NCBI GenBank assembly: GCA_002729495.1
Contig: PBYE01000008.1
Location: 9,319 to 73,318, forward strand
DNA from: Chromatiales bacterium
GTDB lineage: Bacteria; Pseudomonadota; Gammaproteobacteria; Steroidobacterales; GCA-2729495
Length of the DNA: 64,000 bases
Direction: 5' to 3'
Shown here in pieces: positions 24,698-35,100 of the stretch; positions within the stretch are counted from its first letter, which is position 1; each line of letters starts with the position of its first letter. The notes beneath the pieces are model-generated. The model was not told where the DNA came from. It saw only the letters and a list, made by a program, of their open reading frames with translations, and did not search any database. Both the position numbers and the translations under genes were made by a program.

Positions 24698-26224
24698 ATG
24701 AACGAATCAAATAACAATCCGGATCCCGGCCAAAAACCCGATAACAGGGAGCTGGACAACCCGCTACTGAAAAGCATCGCGTGGATGGGCTCAGTCAAAT
24801 GGGCCTGCCAGTTGGTTACCTGGGTGTTCACCCTGGTGGTCGCACGCATACTGAGCCCTGATGACTACGGCCTGATGGCAATCGCTGCGGTTTACATCGG
24901 CCTCGTAATCATGCTCTCCGAGTTCGGCTTCGGTAAAGCCATTGTCGTTGTTCGCAACCTGGAAGATCACCAGGTTGCCCAGATCAACGGCCTGGCAATG
25001 CTTTTCGGGCTCGCAGGGATGGCTGTTTCCTGGTCTTTTGCAACGCCGGTTTCGCGCCTGTTCTTCGACGATCCCGAGCAGGTGACGAAACTTACCGAGG
25101 TCATCAGGGTGCTCAGCGTTACTTTTGTCACGGGCTCTCTTCGCACCGTGCCGTATGCGTTACTGGAAAAAGATTTGCGGTTTAAGACGCTGGCACTGAC
25201 GGATGCCGGCCGAACACTCGCGACAGCTTCGACTACCCTGACCTTTGCAATGCTCGGTTACGGTTACTGGGCACTGGTCGCCGGCATGCTCATGGATTCA
25301 TTTTTTGCCAGTGCCCTGGGACTAATCCTGAGGCGACACGCGTTTGCCTGGCCGCGTCTGCAGGCTATTCGCTCTGTAGTTCAGATTAGCCGGAACTTTG
25401 TCGTGGACATTCTCTCCTTCCAGGTATCCGAGTCAGCTGACATGGCGATCGCCGGCAAAGTTTTGGGAACCGGCCCCCTGGGTGCCTATGCGCTGGCCAA
25501 TCAGTTTGCGCAAATCCCCGTCGATAAAATAGCCTGGATAGTGGCCCGGGTAATGCCAGCTTTTTTTTCGGCAGTCGGTAATGATTTAGCGGGGTTGCGG
25601 CGCTACCTGCTGATTCTGACGCAAGGTCTCGCGCTGGTTACCTTCCCCATCACCGTCGGCATGGCGCTGATAGCCGAAGAATTTACGCTGGTCATTCTGG
25701 GCGACAAATGGGAGGCAATGATCATACCGCTGCAACTGTTGGCTTTATCGGCCGCCTTCAGAGGCGTATATTCGCTGATGCCGCGCGTATTGTGGGCAAC
25801 GGGGAACACACGGTTCACCATGTGGGTCAGCTTGTGCACCGCATTCGTAATGGTGTTCGCATTCTACCTGGGTAGTTTCTGGGGCACCGCCGGCATCGCG
25901 ACCGCATGGATTGTCGCCTATCCACTGACACAATCGCCGGTTTACTGGCTGGCTTTCCGGCAAATTGAACTCAGCCCGATTGCTTACCTGAAATCACTTT
26001 GGCCGGCTCTAAGCTCGGTGCTCGCGATGGCCGTCGTGCTCATCAGTCTCGATCGACTGTTGCCAACCAGTTTCGATTTAGCTTTTGAACTGGTGCTGAA
26101 GATTGTTTTGGGCGTCGGGGTGTATGGGCTGACGATATTGTTATTGCATCGAAATACTGCCAGCGCGACTTTGAAAACATTTCGCCAATTACGCAGTCAG
26201 TCACCCGAACCTGCATCAGGTTAG
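24698..26224 (+). CDS. Oligosaccharide flippase (Wzx/MOP family)
   Basis: This 508-residue polytopic protein has roughly 12-14 hydrophobic segments, including AIAAVYIGLVIMLSEFGFGK, LAMLFGLAGMAVSWSFATPV and TAFVMVFAFYLGSFWGTAGI. The N-terminal LLKSIAWMGSVKWACQLVTW and RILSPDDYGLMAIA segments are typical of polysaccharide transporters of the RfbX/Wzx kind. It would flip lipid-linked repeat units to the periplasm for polymerisation. The ATG at 24698 is preferred: the frame is open from 24512, but those 62 codons are neither hydrophobic nor family-like. The last 9 bases overlap the convergent deacetylase gene. Confidence 0.88.
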   Translation: MNESNNNPDPGQKPDNRELDNPLLKSIAWMGSVKWACQLVTWVFTLVVARILSPDDYGLMAIAAVYIGLVIMLSEFGFGKAIVVVRNLEDHQVAQINGLAMLFGLAGMAVSWSFATPVSRLFFDDPEQVTKLTEVIRVLSVTFVTGSLRTVPYALLEKDLRFKTLALTDAGRTLATASTTLTFAMLGYGYWALVAGMLMDSFFASALGLILRRHAFAWPRLQAIRSVVQISRNFVVDILSFQVSESADMAIAGKVLGTGPLGAYALANQFAQIPVDKIAWIVARVMPAFFSAVGNDLAGLRRYLLILTQGLALVTFPITVGMALIAEEFTLVILGDKWEAMIIPLQLLALSAAFRGVYSLMPRVLWATGNTRFTMWVSLCTAFVMVFAFYLGSFWGTAGIATAWIVAYPLTQSPVYWLAFRQIELSPIAYLKSLWPALSSVLAMAVVLISLDRLLPTSFDLAFELVLKIVLGVGVYGLTILLLHRNTASATLKTFRQLRSQSPEPASG

Positions 26225-27199
26225 TGCCGGGCGCCGGGGCAGCCGTCGCACGAGTTGGATGGCATACCGTGATGCAGTCCGTACCCTATTTGACAATAGC
26301 GGCTTTTTCTCCGCGTGTTCGTGCATATCCGGTATTTCCAGATCCCTGAACATCCTGACCTGCATACGATCACGGTTTGCCGCTATATAAGCACATAACT
26401 TTTCAAAGCGACGACGCACCACGCTGTCCGGCGCATTTCGGGTGGGATTCAGTAATTCAAAGCCATGCGACACGATGACAAAGCTGGACCAATCGTGTTG
26501 ACAGGCCTGGTCAAGCATTGCTGATAACTCGCCGAATGAGCATGCGGTAAGTTGTGTATGCTGGTAGTGACCCGGCCAGTCCTGGAAAAAGCTGACAGGA
26601 AACTCGACGACGCCTTCCAGTTCCGTCGGCTGCAGCAGCGGCTCTGGCGTCTGCAAATCACAATCACTGTGCAGGTAACAGTAGTTGTAGCTCGTATCGA
26701 ACTCGATCCCGAGGCGCGCGAGGGCCTTCAGCGTAGAAAACCCGGCACCGTAGTTTCCGGCCCGAAATGCGCGGGGGCCGGCAACCCCTGCAGCTGCGAG
26801 GTTGTTAAGCCCCATCTCCAGCATCTGGTATTGCTGCTCCTCGCTATAGTCCTGTAGATTGTTGCCGCCGTTGTATACGGACTGCAACCCGGGTACCGCC
26901 TGGGCCCATTCGGGATGCAGGTGCATCTGCACCTCGTGCCCCGCCTCTGCAACCATTCCGGTAATATCTCCAAGCGCATTCGCACCCATGCACGACGCAA
27001 ACAGGGACTCAACAAAAAAACTCGCCTGTAGCCCATAGTCATTCATTATTTTTAGCTGTAGGGGCAGACCATAGTTACCCGCACGCGTGCACCCCAGGAT
27101 GTCCCGCCGGAACGCGCTGGCAAAAGATGCTTCACCCGGACCGCTAACAAGGTCATGCGGCCAGACTTCTGTATCAACGGTTATAAAGATGTTCAGCAT
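26216..27199 (-). CDS. Polysaccharide deacetylase-family protein (NodB-like)
   Basis: This 327-residue protein opens with MLNIFITVDTEVWPHD, where the Asp of TVDTE is the expected catalytic/metal residue of NodB-type deacetylases. The metal His pair is in GHEVQMHLHPEW at about 90, and AFRAGNYGAGFSTLKALARL matches the FRAG block of this superfamily. The expected substrate is an N-acetyl or O-acetyl group on the polysaccharide. No signal peptide is visible, so it may act on a cytoplasmic intermediate. The C-terminal RLPRRPALT is basic. It lies 24 bases after the glycosyltransferase stop on the same strand and converges with the flippase. Confidence 0.75.
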   Translation of the reverse strand: MLNIFITVDTEVWPHDLVSGPGEASFASAFRRDILGCTRAGNYGLPLQLKIMNDYGLQASFFVESLFASCMGANALGDITGMVAEAGHEVQMHLHPEWAQAVPGLQSVYNGGNNLQDYSEEQQYQMLEMGLNNLAAAGVAGPRAFRAGNYGAGFSTLKALARLGIEFDTSYNYCYLHSDCDLQTPEPLLQPTELEGVVEFPVSFFQDWPGHYQHTQLTACSFGELSAMLDQACQHDWSSFVIVSHGFELLNPTRNAPDSVVRRRFEKLCAYIAANRDRMQVRMFRDLEIPDMHEHAEKKPLLSNRVRTASRYAIQLVRRLPRRPALT

Positions 27200-27223
27200 C
27201 TGAAGCTGGTTGCCGTTAACAAG

Positions 27224-28426
27224 CTAAGCCCGTGTACCAACGAGCTGACTGTAAATCGACCCATATCCCGACACGAGCCGGGGCCAGGCTCGTTCCTCCA
27301 TAACGTACCTGCGAGCATTCTCGCCCAGTGTTTGACGCAGTTGACTGTCCTGTAGAAGCCGCACGCACTTGGCTGCCAGGTCAGCGGGTTCGGCTGCGCG
27401 AAAAACCAGGCCGGTCCGGCCATTTTCGACAAGTTCCTGCATCGCCGGCACATCACTGACGATGACCGCACGTTCCATTGCCATTGCCTCCAGCGGCTTC
27501 AGCGGCGTGGTAAGCGCGGTAACTTTAGTCAGGACACGCGGATAAACCATGACGTCAGCCAGCGCGAGCATCGAACGCACCCGGTCGTGGGGAACCCTGC
27601 CGGCAAAAGTAACGCAATTACTGTATTCAGGTGCCCGGGCAAGCCGGCGCAACCCTGCCAGTTGCTCATCCTCACCGGTAAGCAGGAGATGGGCCGCAGG
27701 CACGTCCCTGGTGATTACCGGCATGGCCTTTATCAGGTTCGCAATGCCCTCGTACGGCTGAAACGTGCCGATATAGCCAATGATCTGTTTGCCCTGCAGC
27801 CCGAGGCTGGCCTGTAGTTCCGGATCAGCAGGAGCAGGCATGAAATTTTTGGTTTCTACGCCATTGGGCACGACGGAAACTTTGTCGGGTGACGCAGCCC
27901 GGGGCGCAACCTCGTTGCGCAACGCCTCGCATATTGTCACAACATGATCGGCGCTCTTAATGACACCGGATTCGTAAGCGCGCGCGATTTTGTACAGCAG
28001 CGACCCGTCAGAAAATTTACCCCGGTCTACCGATGCGTTTTCCCACAGATCACGTATCTCGTACACGAACGGAAGCCCGGCCGTCCGCGCTGCATCCAAC
28101 GCCGGCCGGCCAACCAGAACCGGTGAATGGGCATGAACAATATGGGGCTTGAACTCGCTTATTGCGGCATCAACCGTTTCACGCAGCGCATGCATCAGTC
28201 GCCACTCACGTACCAGTAGCGGCTGTAGGCCTTCAAGCACGGGAGTGCGCCGGTAGATCGTACCGTCAATTACCTCACTCAATTGCGGCCCGTTCGGATG
28301 CCGTGCGGAGGTAACTACCCGGGCTTCTATACCCAGTAGTTTCTGATTTTCGATAATGCATGAACTGCGGACGCTATATCCGTTCAATGCAGGCAAAGAC
28401 ATATGCAACACATGCAAGACGCGCAA
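27224..28426 (-). CDS. Glycosyltransferase family 4, exosortase A-associated type
   Basis: This 400-residue GT-B glycosyltransferase opens MRVLHVLHMSLPALNGYSVR, then HIVHAHSPVLVGRPALDAAR and FVYEIRDLWENASVDRG. These strings match my memory of the exosortase A-associated glycosyltransferase group. The donor site has IIGYIGTFQPYEGIANLIKA and the KPLEAMAMERAVIVSDVPAM block, a variant of E-x7-E. It adds a sugar to the lipid-linked repeat. It is transcribed with the deacetylase gene 24 bases downstream and diverges from the AsnB-type gene across a 129-base gap. Confidence 0.88.
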   Translation of the reverse strand: MRVLHVLHMSLPALNGYSVRSSCIIENQKLLGIEARVVTSARHPNGPQLSEVIDGTIYRRTPVLEGLQPLLVREWRLMHALRETVDAAISEFKPHIVHAHSPVLVGRPALDAARTAGLPFVYEIRDLWENASVDRGKFSDGSLLYKIARAYESGVIKSADHVVTICEALRNEVAPRAASPDKVSVVPNGVETKNFMPAPADPELQASLGLQGKQIIGYIGTFQPYEGIANLIKAMPVITRDVPAAHLLLTGEDEQLAGLRRLARAPEYSNCVTFAGRVPHDRVRSMLALADVMVYPRVLTKVTALTTPLKPLEAMAMERAVIVSDVPAMQELVENGRTGLVFRAAEPADLAAKCVRLLQDSQLRQTLGENARRYVMEERAWPRLVSGYGSIYSQLVGTRA

Positions 28427-28555
28427 CTTTGTTCTCCCGGTCCGTACAAAACAAGCGTGCTACTATCGAAACCGAATAAGCAACCGAATATGTACCCGGA
28501 TACGCAACAACCTGTAAACAAAACAGTTCATAAATCATGTCACAAATAAATCAGT

Positions 28556-30457
28556 ATGTGTGGAATCTGCGGCATCTTTCGCACTGACAGCTTGACGGTC
28601 GACCCAAACCGGGTAAAGGCGATGCGCGACATAATGTTTTCGCGCGGCCCAGACGATGCCGGCCTTAGTACGGGCGCAGGATTCGGGCTGGGACATCGCC
28701 GACTGTCTATTATTGATTTATCCGAACACGGCCGGCAGCCGATGTCCGCGGGTGCCAACCTGGAGGTCGTATTTAATGGTGAAATCTATAACTTTCAGGA
28801 ACTGCGTGCGGAACTCGAACACAGCGGCCAGGAATTCCGCACTAAAAGCGACACGGAAGTATTGCTGCTTGGATACCGCGCCTGGGGCATAAACGAACTT
28901 GTCACGCGCCTGCGTGGAATGTTCGCGTTCGCGTTGCTCGATCACAATAAGGGACAAATACACCTTGCGCGGGATCCGCTGGGCAAAAAGCCGTTATTCT
29001 ACTGCCGAACCGAGGAAGGCGAACTGCTCTTTGCATCTTCCGGGCGTGCACTAGTCAAGGGGCTGACAACCACGCCCGAGGTAAACCCGCGGGCAGTGGA
29101 TGACCTGCTCTGGAATCTGTATATCCCTGGTCCGGACACAATCTTCAAAGGTGTAAAAAAGTTGCCGCCCGGCACCCTGCTCAGTTACGACAAGCAGGGT
29201 AGCAGTCGCGAGCGCAGCTACTGGCAGCCCGATTTTATTGACAACGATTTTACGCCAACCCCCGAAGAATGGCTGGATCGTGTCGACAACGCTTTGCGCA
29301 AGGCGATACGCCGGCGCTTTGTCGCGGATGTTCCGGTCGGCGTGTTGCTGTCCGGTGGCATTGACTCTGGGCTGGTAGCCGCCCTCGGCGCACAGGAATG
29401 TAAAGAACTGCAAACTTTTTCGGTTGCAACGGATGACCCTGAACTCGATGAAAGTTCCTACGCGGCCGAGGTCGCGCGAATGTACAACACCAACCACAAA
29501 ACGCTTGCGGTGCACGGCTCGGAACGCCGGAACCTGGCACGACTCGTACAGAGTATGGGCGAACCCTTCGCCGATGCTTCCGCCATTAACGTCCAGGCCA
29601 TTGCCGAGGTCGCGCAGCAGTCAGTCAAGGTGGTCCTGACCGGCGACGGCGGCGACGAAGCTTTCGGGGGATATAGTTTTTTCTGGGCTGCACACCACGC
29701 GAGTCCGTGGCGAAAAAATCTGCCGGCGATGTTGCGTCCGCTTGTCGCGTCGATGGGCCGCAGCTTGCGGGGCAATTCTATACGCAGCCTCAGCCGCGCA
29801 GGGACCTTCCTGAATTACGTCGGTGGTCCGGTGAACACGACTTTCGTGTCATGGAACGACGATACGACACGTAACGCGCTGTTTACGCCTGCATTTCGTG
29901 ACATGTTAAACAGCCATCACCCGGATGATCATTACACGCGCATTGTCCATACCCAGGACCATTCGGCACTGCTTGTCGACCGGCTTATGGATGCGCACAT
30001 ACAAACCATCCTGCCCGACGATTACCTGGCCAAGGTTGACCTGGCAACCATGAGCGTGAGCCTCGAAGCACGCTCGCCATTCATGGACCTCGATTTGTTC
30101 GAGCTGGCCATGCGGATACCGGACCGCGTCCGATTCGCCGGCGGCAAGCCCAAATCTTTACTCAGAACCCTGGCAGTAAAGTACTTGCCGCCGGACGCTG
30201 CAGCCAGGCCGAAGCTTGGTTTCGTGACACCTATAGGAAAGTGGCTGCGGGATGACTGGCGTGACCTCGTGGATGCCTATGTGCTCGGCCCCGCTGTCGA
30301 GAATCGCGGCTGGTTTCAGCGCAAGGCCCTGGAGGAAATTGTCGAGCGGCAACGCGGTGGCGCAAACTACGACTATGTAATCTGGTCCCTACTGGTACTC
30401 GAACTCTGGATGCAGATGACGGTAGACGAAACGCTGGCCGCAGACGCGGTGCTCTGA
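28556..30457 (+). CDS. asnB: AsnB-type glutamine amidotransferase, exosortase A locus type
   Basis: This 633-residue enzyme has an N-terminal class II glutaminase domain (Cys2 nucleophile in MCGICGIF; RGPDDAGL and NGEIYNF motifs) and a C-terminal asparagine synthetase domain with the PP-loop LLSGGIDSGLVAAL at about 260 and the conserved GDGGDEAFGGYSFF. The length and locus fit the amidotransferase of XrtA-type loci, which probably amidates a sugar acid or another carboxylate of the polymer rather than making free asparagine. It is transcribed alone. Its stop is 2 bases from the convergent hydrolase gene. Confidence 0.9.
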   Translation: MCGICGIFRTDSLTVDPNRVKAMRDIMFSRGPDDAGLSTGAGFGLGHRRLSIIDLSEHGRQPMSAGANLEVVFNGEIYNFQELRAELEHSGQEFRTKSDTEVLLLGYRAWGINELVTRLRGMFAFALLDHNKGQIHLARDPLGKKPLFYCRTEEGELLFASSGRALVKGLTTTPEVNPRAVDDLLWNLYIPGPDTIFKGVKKLPPGTLLSYDKQGSSRERSYWQPDFIDNDFTPTPEEWLDRVDNALRKAIRRRFVADVPVGVLLSGGIDSGLVAALGAQECKELQTFSVATDDPELDESSYAAEVARMYNTNHKTLAVHGSERRNLARLVQSMGEPFADASAINVQAIAEVAQQSVKVVLTGDGGDEAFGGYSFFWAAHHASPWRKNLPAMLRPLVASMGRSLRGNSIRSLSRAGTFLNYVGGPVNTTFVSWNDDTTRNALFTPAFRDMLNSHHPDDHYTRIVHTQDHSALLVDRLMDAHIQTILPDDYLAKVDLATMSVSLEARSPFMDLDLFELAMRIPDRVRFAGGKPKSLLRTLAVKYLPPDAAARPKLGFVTPIGKWLRDDWRDLVDAYVLGPAVENRGWFQRKALEEIVERQRGGANYDYVIWSLLVLELWMQMTVDETLAADAVL

Positions 30458-30459
30458 AT

Positions 30460-31353
30460 TCAGGCGACTCGGGGCTGCTCGACGGTATCGTCCGGGTCCT
30501 GGCCGGCAGCCGGCCAGTTTTTACACATCCATTCCGTGATCGTTGCATACAGTCGCTTCTGTGGAGCCGGCCCGCGAAAAATATGGTCGGCGTCGGGCCA
30601 GTGCTCGACCTGCAACGTATCGCCAAAATCTATACCTGCAAAGGTTTCCGCAAACTGCTCTTTGTAGTTGTACTCCATGTACATACCGTCTGTGAAAACA
30701 TAAAGCTGTTTTACTTTTCTGTCGGCCAGCACACCGAGTGTTTTGGCAAAATCCTCTTTGGGCGGAAACTCGCGCACGTAGGTCGGCAGCGCATGAGTTT
30801 CCATATCCAGTTCTTCTTTTTCCTTTTTCGAAGTGCTACCGAACAAGCCACCCAGCTTGCGTGCGGTAAAGCGGATCCAGACATCCAGCCTGAGCGCTCT
30901 CGGACCGTAGTAGTTGAGGTACCACTTCCAGGTACGGTAGGCGACCGCATCGAGCTGGATGAGGCCGGTTATACGCCTGTCCATGGGCGCAGCCTGGAAT
31001 GCCACATCCGCCCCGGAACACAGCCCGAAGATTACGAACTCCTGGCAACCCGCAATGGCTTCCATGCGATCCATGGCATCCTGAACTTCACGCGGCGCGC
31101 TTTCTTCAAATGCCAGGTCGTCACGGCGAGGTTCGCTGTCACCGATACCGGAAAAATCGAAGCGCATAACCGGAAAACCAAGCCCGGCAAGCATGCGCGC
31201 GATAGTTACGTGCAGACGCGATGCGCCGATGCGATGGAGGATGCCGGAATTAAGGAGAATCACTCCGGGCAGGCCCGGATTGTCGACTGCAGCCCTGGTA
31301 TAGATACCTACCAGGGACTTGTTACCACCGAAAGTAATCGCTTTCTCACGCAT
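30460..31353 (-). CDS. Alpha/beta hydrolase, exosortase A-associated hydrolase 1 type
   Basis: This 297-residue alpha/beta hydrolase has the oxyanion strand GVILLNSGILHRIGASRLHV, the loop MRFDFSGIGDSEPRRDD and the nucleophile elbow FVIFGLCSGADVAF, with Cys at the position where Ser is usual (G-L-C-S-G). HWPDADHIFRG carries the likely His. As I recall, the type 1 hydrolase of XrtA-type loci has this Cys-containing elbow. The ATG at 31353 is chosen because GGGAGG lies about 9 bases upstream; it overlaps the preceding hydrolase by 8 bases. As the last gene of the NRPS-PKS operon, it is a candidate for product release or transfer. Confidence 0.85.
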   Translation of the reverse strand: MREKAITFGGNKSLVGIYTRAAVDNPGLPGVILLNSGILHRIGASRLHVTIARMLAGLGFPVMRFDFSGIGDSEPRRDDLAFEESAPREVQDAMDRMEAIAGCQEFVIFGLCSGADVAFQAAPMDRRITGLIQLDAVAYRTWKWYLNYYGPRALRLDVWIRFTARKLGGLFGSTSKKEKEELDMETHALPTYVREFPPKEDFAKTLGVLADRKVKQLYVFTDGMYMEYNYKEQFAETFAGIDFGDTLQVEHWPDADHIFRGPAPQKRLYATITEWMCKNWPAAGQDPDDTVEQPRVA

Positions 31354-32131
31354 TCGCGCCTGCCTCCCGGTCAAAGCGTGCCACGATGCCCTGGATCACC
31401 TGCTGCGGCAGCAGCGCCGAACCGAAATCATCCACTTCATTCCAGTTATCAGGTGCCGGAATTACCTCGTAGTCAACTGATTCGCTGAATTTCCTGAAAT
31501 GGTCCGCTACCTGCAAATACTGCGGCAATTCACGCGCCACCAGGATGCTGAACTCACCGTTACCGGTTTCTTCCTTGAGGAGATCCAGTCCGTTCATGCT
31601 GTCAACCAGGTGTTCTGTCAGCGGAAACCCGTGAATTGTACTTCTCAGGCTCTCATCACCCTCCAGGTCGCCATCATATTCGGAACGCGCCTCCATTAAC
31701 TCTTCTATATAAGGCGCTCCCTGCACGACCGGATCCCATAATACAACTCGCGGAATGTCGCTACGGCCTTTCGCGGCGAGCGTCACGAGTGCCGCACCAA
31801 GGCGCAGCCCTACCAGCGATATCTTTTCTATACCGGCGGTTGCCTGCAGTTCTTCGATAGCAACGTCTATGTCCTCCAGCCACTGCCGGATATCGCCCTC
31901 GCCGGTCTGACCGCCTGAATCACCCGTGCCGTAATAATCAAAGCGAAAAACATGATAGCCGGCACGACTAAGCAACAGCGAGAGCTGCCGGAACGCCCTG
32001 TGCGAGCGCATATATTCATGCCCAAAGGGATAGCACAACAGGATGCCACTGTCGCGCACAGTCTCGCCCTTGGGCGGATGGTAGACCCCAAACAGGGGCC
32101 GGTCAGACGTACCGAAATAAAGAGGTGTCAC
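31346..32131 (-). CDS. Alpha/beta hydrolase-like protein, exosortase A-associated hydrolase 2 type
   Basis: This 261-residue alpha/beta hydrolase fold protein opens PLYFGTSDRPLFGVYHPPKG, then LCYPFGHEYMRSHRAFRQLS and FRFDYYGTGDSGGQTGEG. The nucleophile elbow reads ISLVGLRLGAALVTL, with Arg where the catalytic Ser is expected. That GLRLGA string is, to my memory, typical of the type 2 hydrolases of XrtA-type loci, so the loss may be a family feature rather than decay. If so, it may not be a conventional esterase. It lies 35 bases after the PKS stop and overlaps the next hydrolase, so it belongs to the NRPS-PKS operon. Confidence 0.82.
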   Translation of the reverse strand: MTPLYFGTSDRPLFGVYHPPKGETVRDSGILLCYPFGHEYMRSHRAFRQLSLLLSRAGYHVFRFDYYGTGDSGGQTGEGDIRQWLEDIDVAIEELQATAGIEKISLVGLRLGAALVTLAAKGRSDIPRVVLWDPVVQGAPYIEELMEARSEYDGDLEGDESLRSTIHGFPLTEHLVDSMNGLDLLKEETGNGEFSILVARELPQYLQVADHFRKFSESVDYEVIPAPDNWNEVDDFGSALLPQQVIQGIVARFDREAGANA

Positions 32132-32166
32132 GTTCGTTCCCTAAAAAGCAGTTTGCCGGAGTCCCG

Positions 32167-35100
32167 TTACGACGCTTCCAGCATTCCTTCGCATTCCTTC
32201 GCGACCTGCTCCAGCGTCTGCAAAACCATTATGGCCTGATTCAATTGCACGCCGGTTTGTTTTTTTACTTTTGTAATCACGCGTATTGACAGTAAAGAGT
32301 GGCCGCCAACATCAAAAAAGTTATCGTAAACGCCTACTCTTTTTACTCTGAGTACATCCTGCCATATATCAGCAATAAGTTTTTCGGTGTTGGTGCGCGG
32401 CGCGATATGGTCATCGCCCGGCCCGAATGGATCCGGCAAGGCTGCATAATCCGGATCACCATTCGCTTTGCGCGGCAATTCATCCAGCTCTACAAATGCA
32501 CGCGGTACAAAGTCCAGATCTACCCTGCCTTTAACAAAGCGGCGTAATTCGGTAACAGTCACATGCTCGGCCGGATCGTAAACAAGATATGCCACGACCC
32601 TTCGTTCTCCGGGACGGTCCATAATTGACATAGCCACCGCGACATCGACGGCGGGATGTTCGAGCAGGATCTGCTCGAGCTCGGCCAGTTGCGGGTCGCG
32701 GATTGTCTCGGCCTCCGCCTCGCTACCGGCACTGACCCCCATGAGCGACCTGAGTTCGGCAAGCAGCGTATCCAGCGGACGAACGCTAACCGCAACCTGT
32801 GAAAGGCCCCTGCCAGCCATAATCCGGTCAAGTGCTTCGAGGCCCTGTGGCGGCGCGATGCCGAGCTCAAGGCTACGGCTGACCAGCCCAAGCGCGGCTG
32901 AATCGGTGGCGGCGGGAACGCCGGCTCCCGTGTCGCTGTCGCCTGCCAGCAAGGCCTTGTCAGCAATACGTTTCATCGTGAAATCGCTGATGCGCAACAG
33001 ATGTTCGCCCGCTTCATCCATTACATCAATATCAAACAGCGCAATATCCTGATCGTGCTGGCCCTCGGCATTGGGCTTGTAGCTGATCAGGCTGTACATA
33101 CGAGACTTGAGCGGTGCATTGATGCGGGCCAACGTGCACCCGATCGGCACGAAAAAGTCCTTGTCGGGGTCGAATCCCGTGATCAGGCTCTGCGCGGCTG
33201 CCATCGAAAGATCGAGCAGCGCCGGATGTAAATCGTAAGCATCCAGTTCGGCTTCGAATTCAGCAGGCATCTCGAGCGTTACCAGTGCCTGGTTGCCTCC
33301 ATAGTCGATCTGCCTGAGGCTGCCCCAGCGCGGACCGAAGGCAATGTGCGAATGGTGATCATGGCCGGAAAACTCCTCCGAGCGAACCTGGCACGCTGAC
33401 TGTAACTTGCTGATTTCTGCCGGCGTATCGGTATGCTGCCCGGTGCTTTTAAGCGTGCCCCTCACATGCTCTGCGATACCACTACTGGTTTCGCTAAACA
33501 AAGCAAACTCAACCTCGTCTGCATTTCTTTCGAGCCGTATCTGCAACTCACCAGTCTCACCATCGGTAACCGTAAACGGCGCCATAAAGTAGACGTCGGT
33601 AAAGTCAGGCCGGCTGTCGCCGGTATACGCCTCGTACGCTGCACGTGCTAACTCTATATAGCCGGCACCCGGTATGAGGCAGTCACCATCCCGCAGCCGG
33701 TGCTCGGCAAGTATCCAGTCGGCGGACGGATCCAGCCGGGTCGAAAATATGGCTTCGGTTGAAGTTTGCCGTGTGCACTTGTCGAGCAATGGATGATCGA
33801 CCGGGAACTCTGTCTCGCCACCCAGCATGCGGGCCAGCTCGGCAGCCATACCGACTTCCTGCCAGGCAGGCCAGTTAATCGCGACCGTGCGGATGCCATT
33901 GCTGTTCCGGTAATGGGCGTACGCATCCATAAATGCATTGGCGGCCGCATAATCAACCTGGCCCGGCAGGCCGGCAAAACTACTGATGGAAGAAAACAGT
34001 AGTGTGAAATCGAGCGCTTCATTGGGTACGGTTTCGGCGAGCACCATGCTGCCAAGTACTTTTGCACGCAGTACAGCCTCGGCTTCGGCAGCGGTTTTAA
34101 GCAGCACCGGCGCATCGTCAAGCACGCCCGCAGTGTGAAAGATTCCGTTGATCGGCCCGTAATGCTGCTGAGTTGTTTGTACAAGTGCCTCAACCTGGTC
34201 CTTGTCTGCGATATCGGCACGTAGGTAGGAAACGGATGTGCCGGCCTCTTCCAGCGCCTGCAGGCGGGCAATTTTCCGGCTGGTCAGGTCATTCTCGTCG
34301 TGATCGGCAAGCCATGCGCTCCATTCAGATGATTCCGGCAATTCAGAACGGCCGGTTAGCACCAGGTTGAGCGGATGTCGCGCCGCCAAATGCCTGGCGA
34401 CTTCCAGTGCGATTCCACCAAGGCCACCGGTGATCAGGTAGGTGCCGCCTTCGCGAAGGCTTACACCACTTTGGTCCGGCGCGTCGAGCGGCAGCGGATC
34501 GAAAGCACGAACAAGCCGGTCATTGCCACGATAGGCAATAACGTCACTGACCGCATTTTCTGCCTCGCCCGGCGCTATTTCATCGAGCAGTGCATTCACC
34601 AGCTTTTGTTGACTGCCGTTCGCTTTTGCACTGAGTGACACATCGATACTGCGGCAGTTAACGTTAGGGAGTTCACGCGGGATAATTGAAAGTGGTCCGA
34701 GTGCCATTGCTTTAAGCGGTGAATGCGCACCCTGGCCGGCGATATGCTGCATGCCATCCGATATCGAGATGATGGAAACCGTATCACTGATATCAGCATC
34801 GGCCAGCGCCTGTGCAAGGTGCAAGAGACTCACAAAACTCTTGCCGACTGCCGATGTGTACGCTTCTGCACTCCTGCCTTTGCCGGTCGATGAGTCGACG
34901 TCGAGCAGGCTTACAACGATATCGGGAAGAACACGCTGCTTTTCAAGATCGCCGAACAAGCGGTCGAAATCATCGCGGTTCTGCAAATCGATACGGTAGT
35001 TATCCTCGCCGAGTTCTGCATAGTCGGCGCCCGCTTCCGCAGTCACTACAACCCTGGCCCTGCCACGGACTTCTGCAAGGAAGGCTTCATCAAGCGGCCC

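Noticed and set aside
28556-30457. Housekeeping asparagine synthetase
   Set aside because: Length, context and paired hydrolases fit the exosortase-A-locus amidotransferase better, though the chemistry is not proven.
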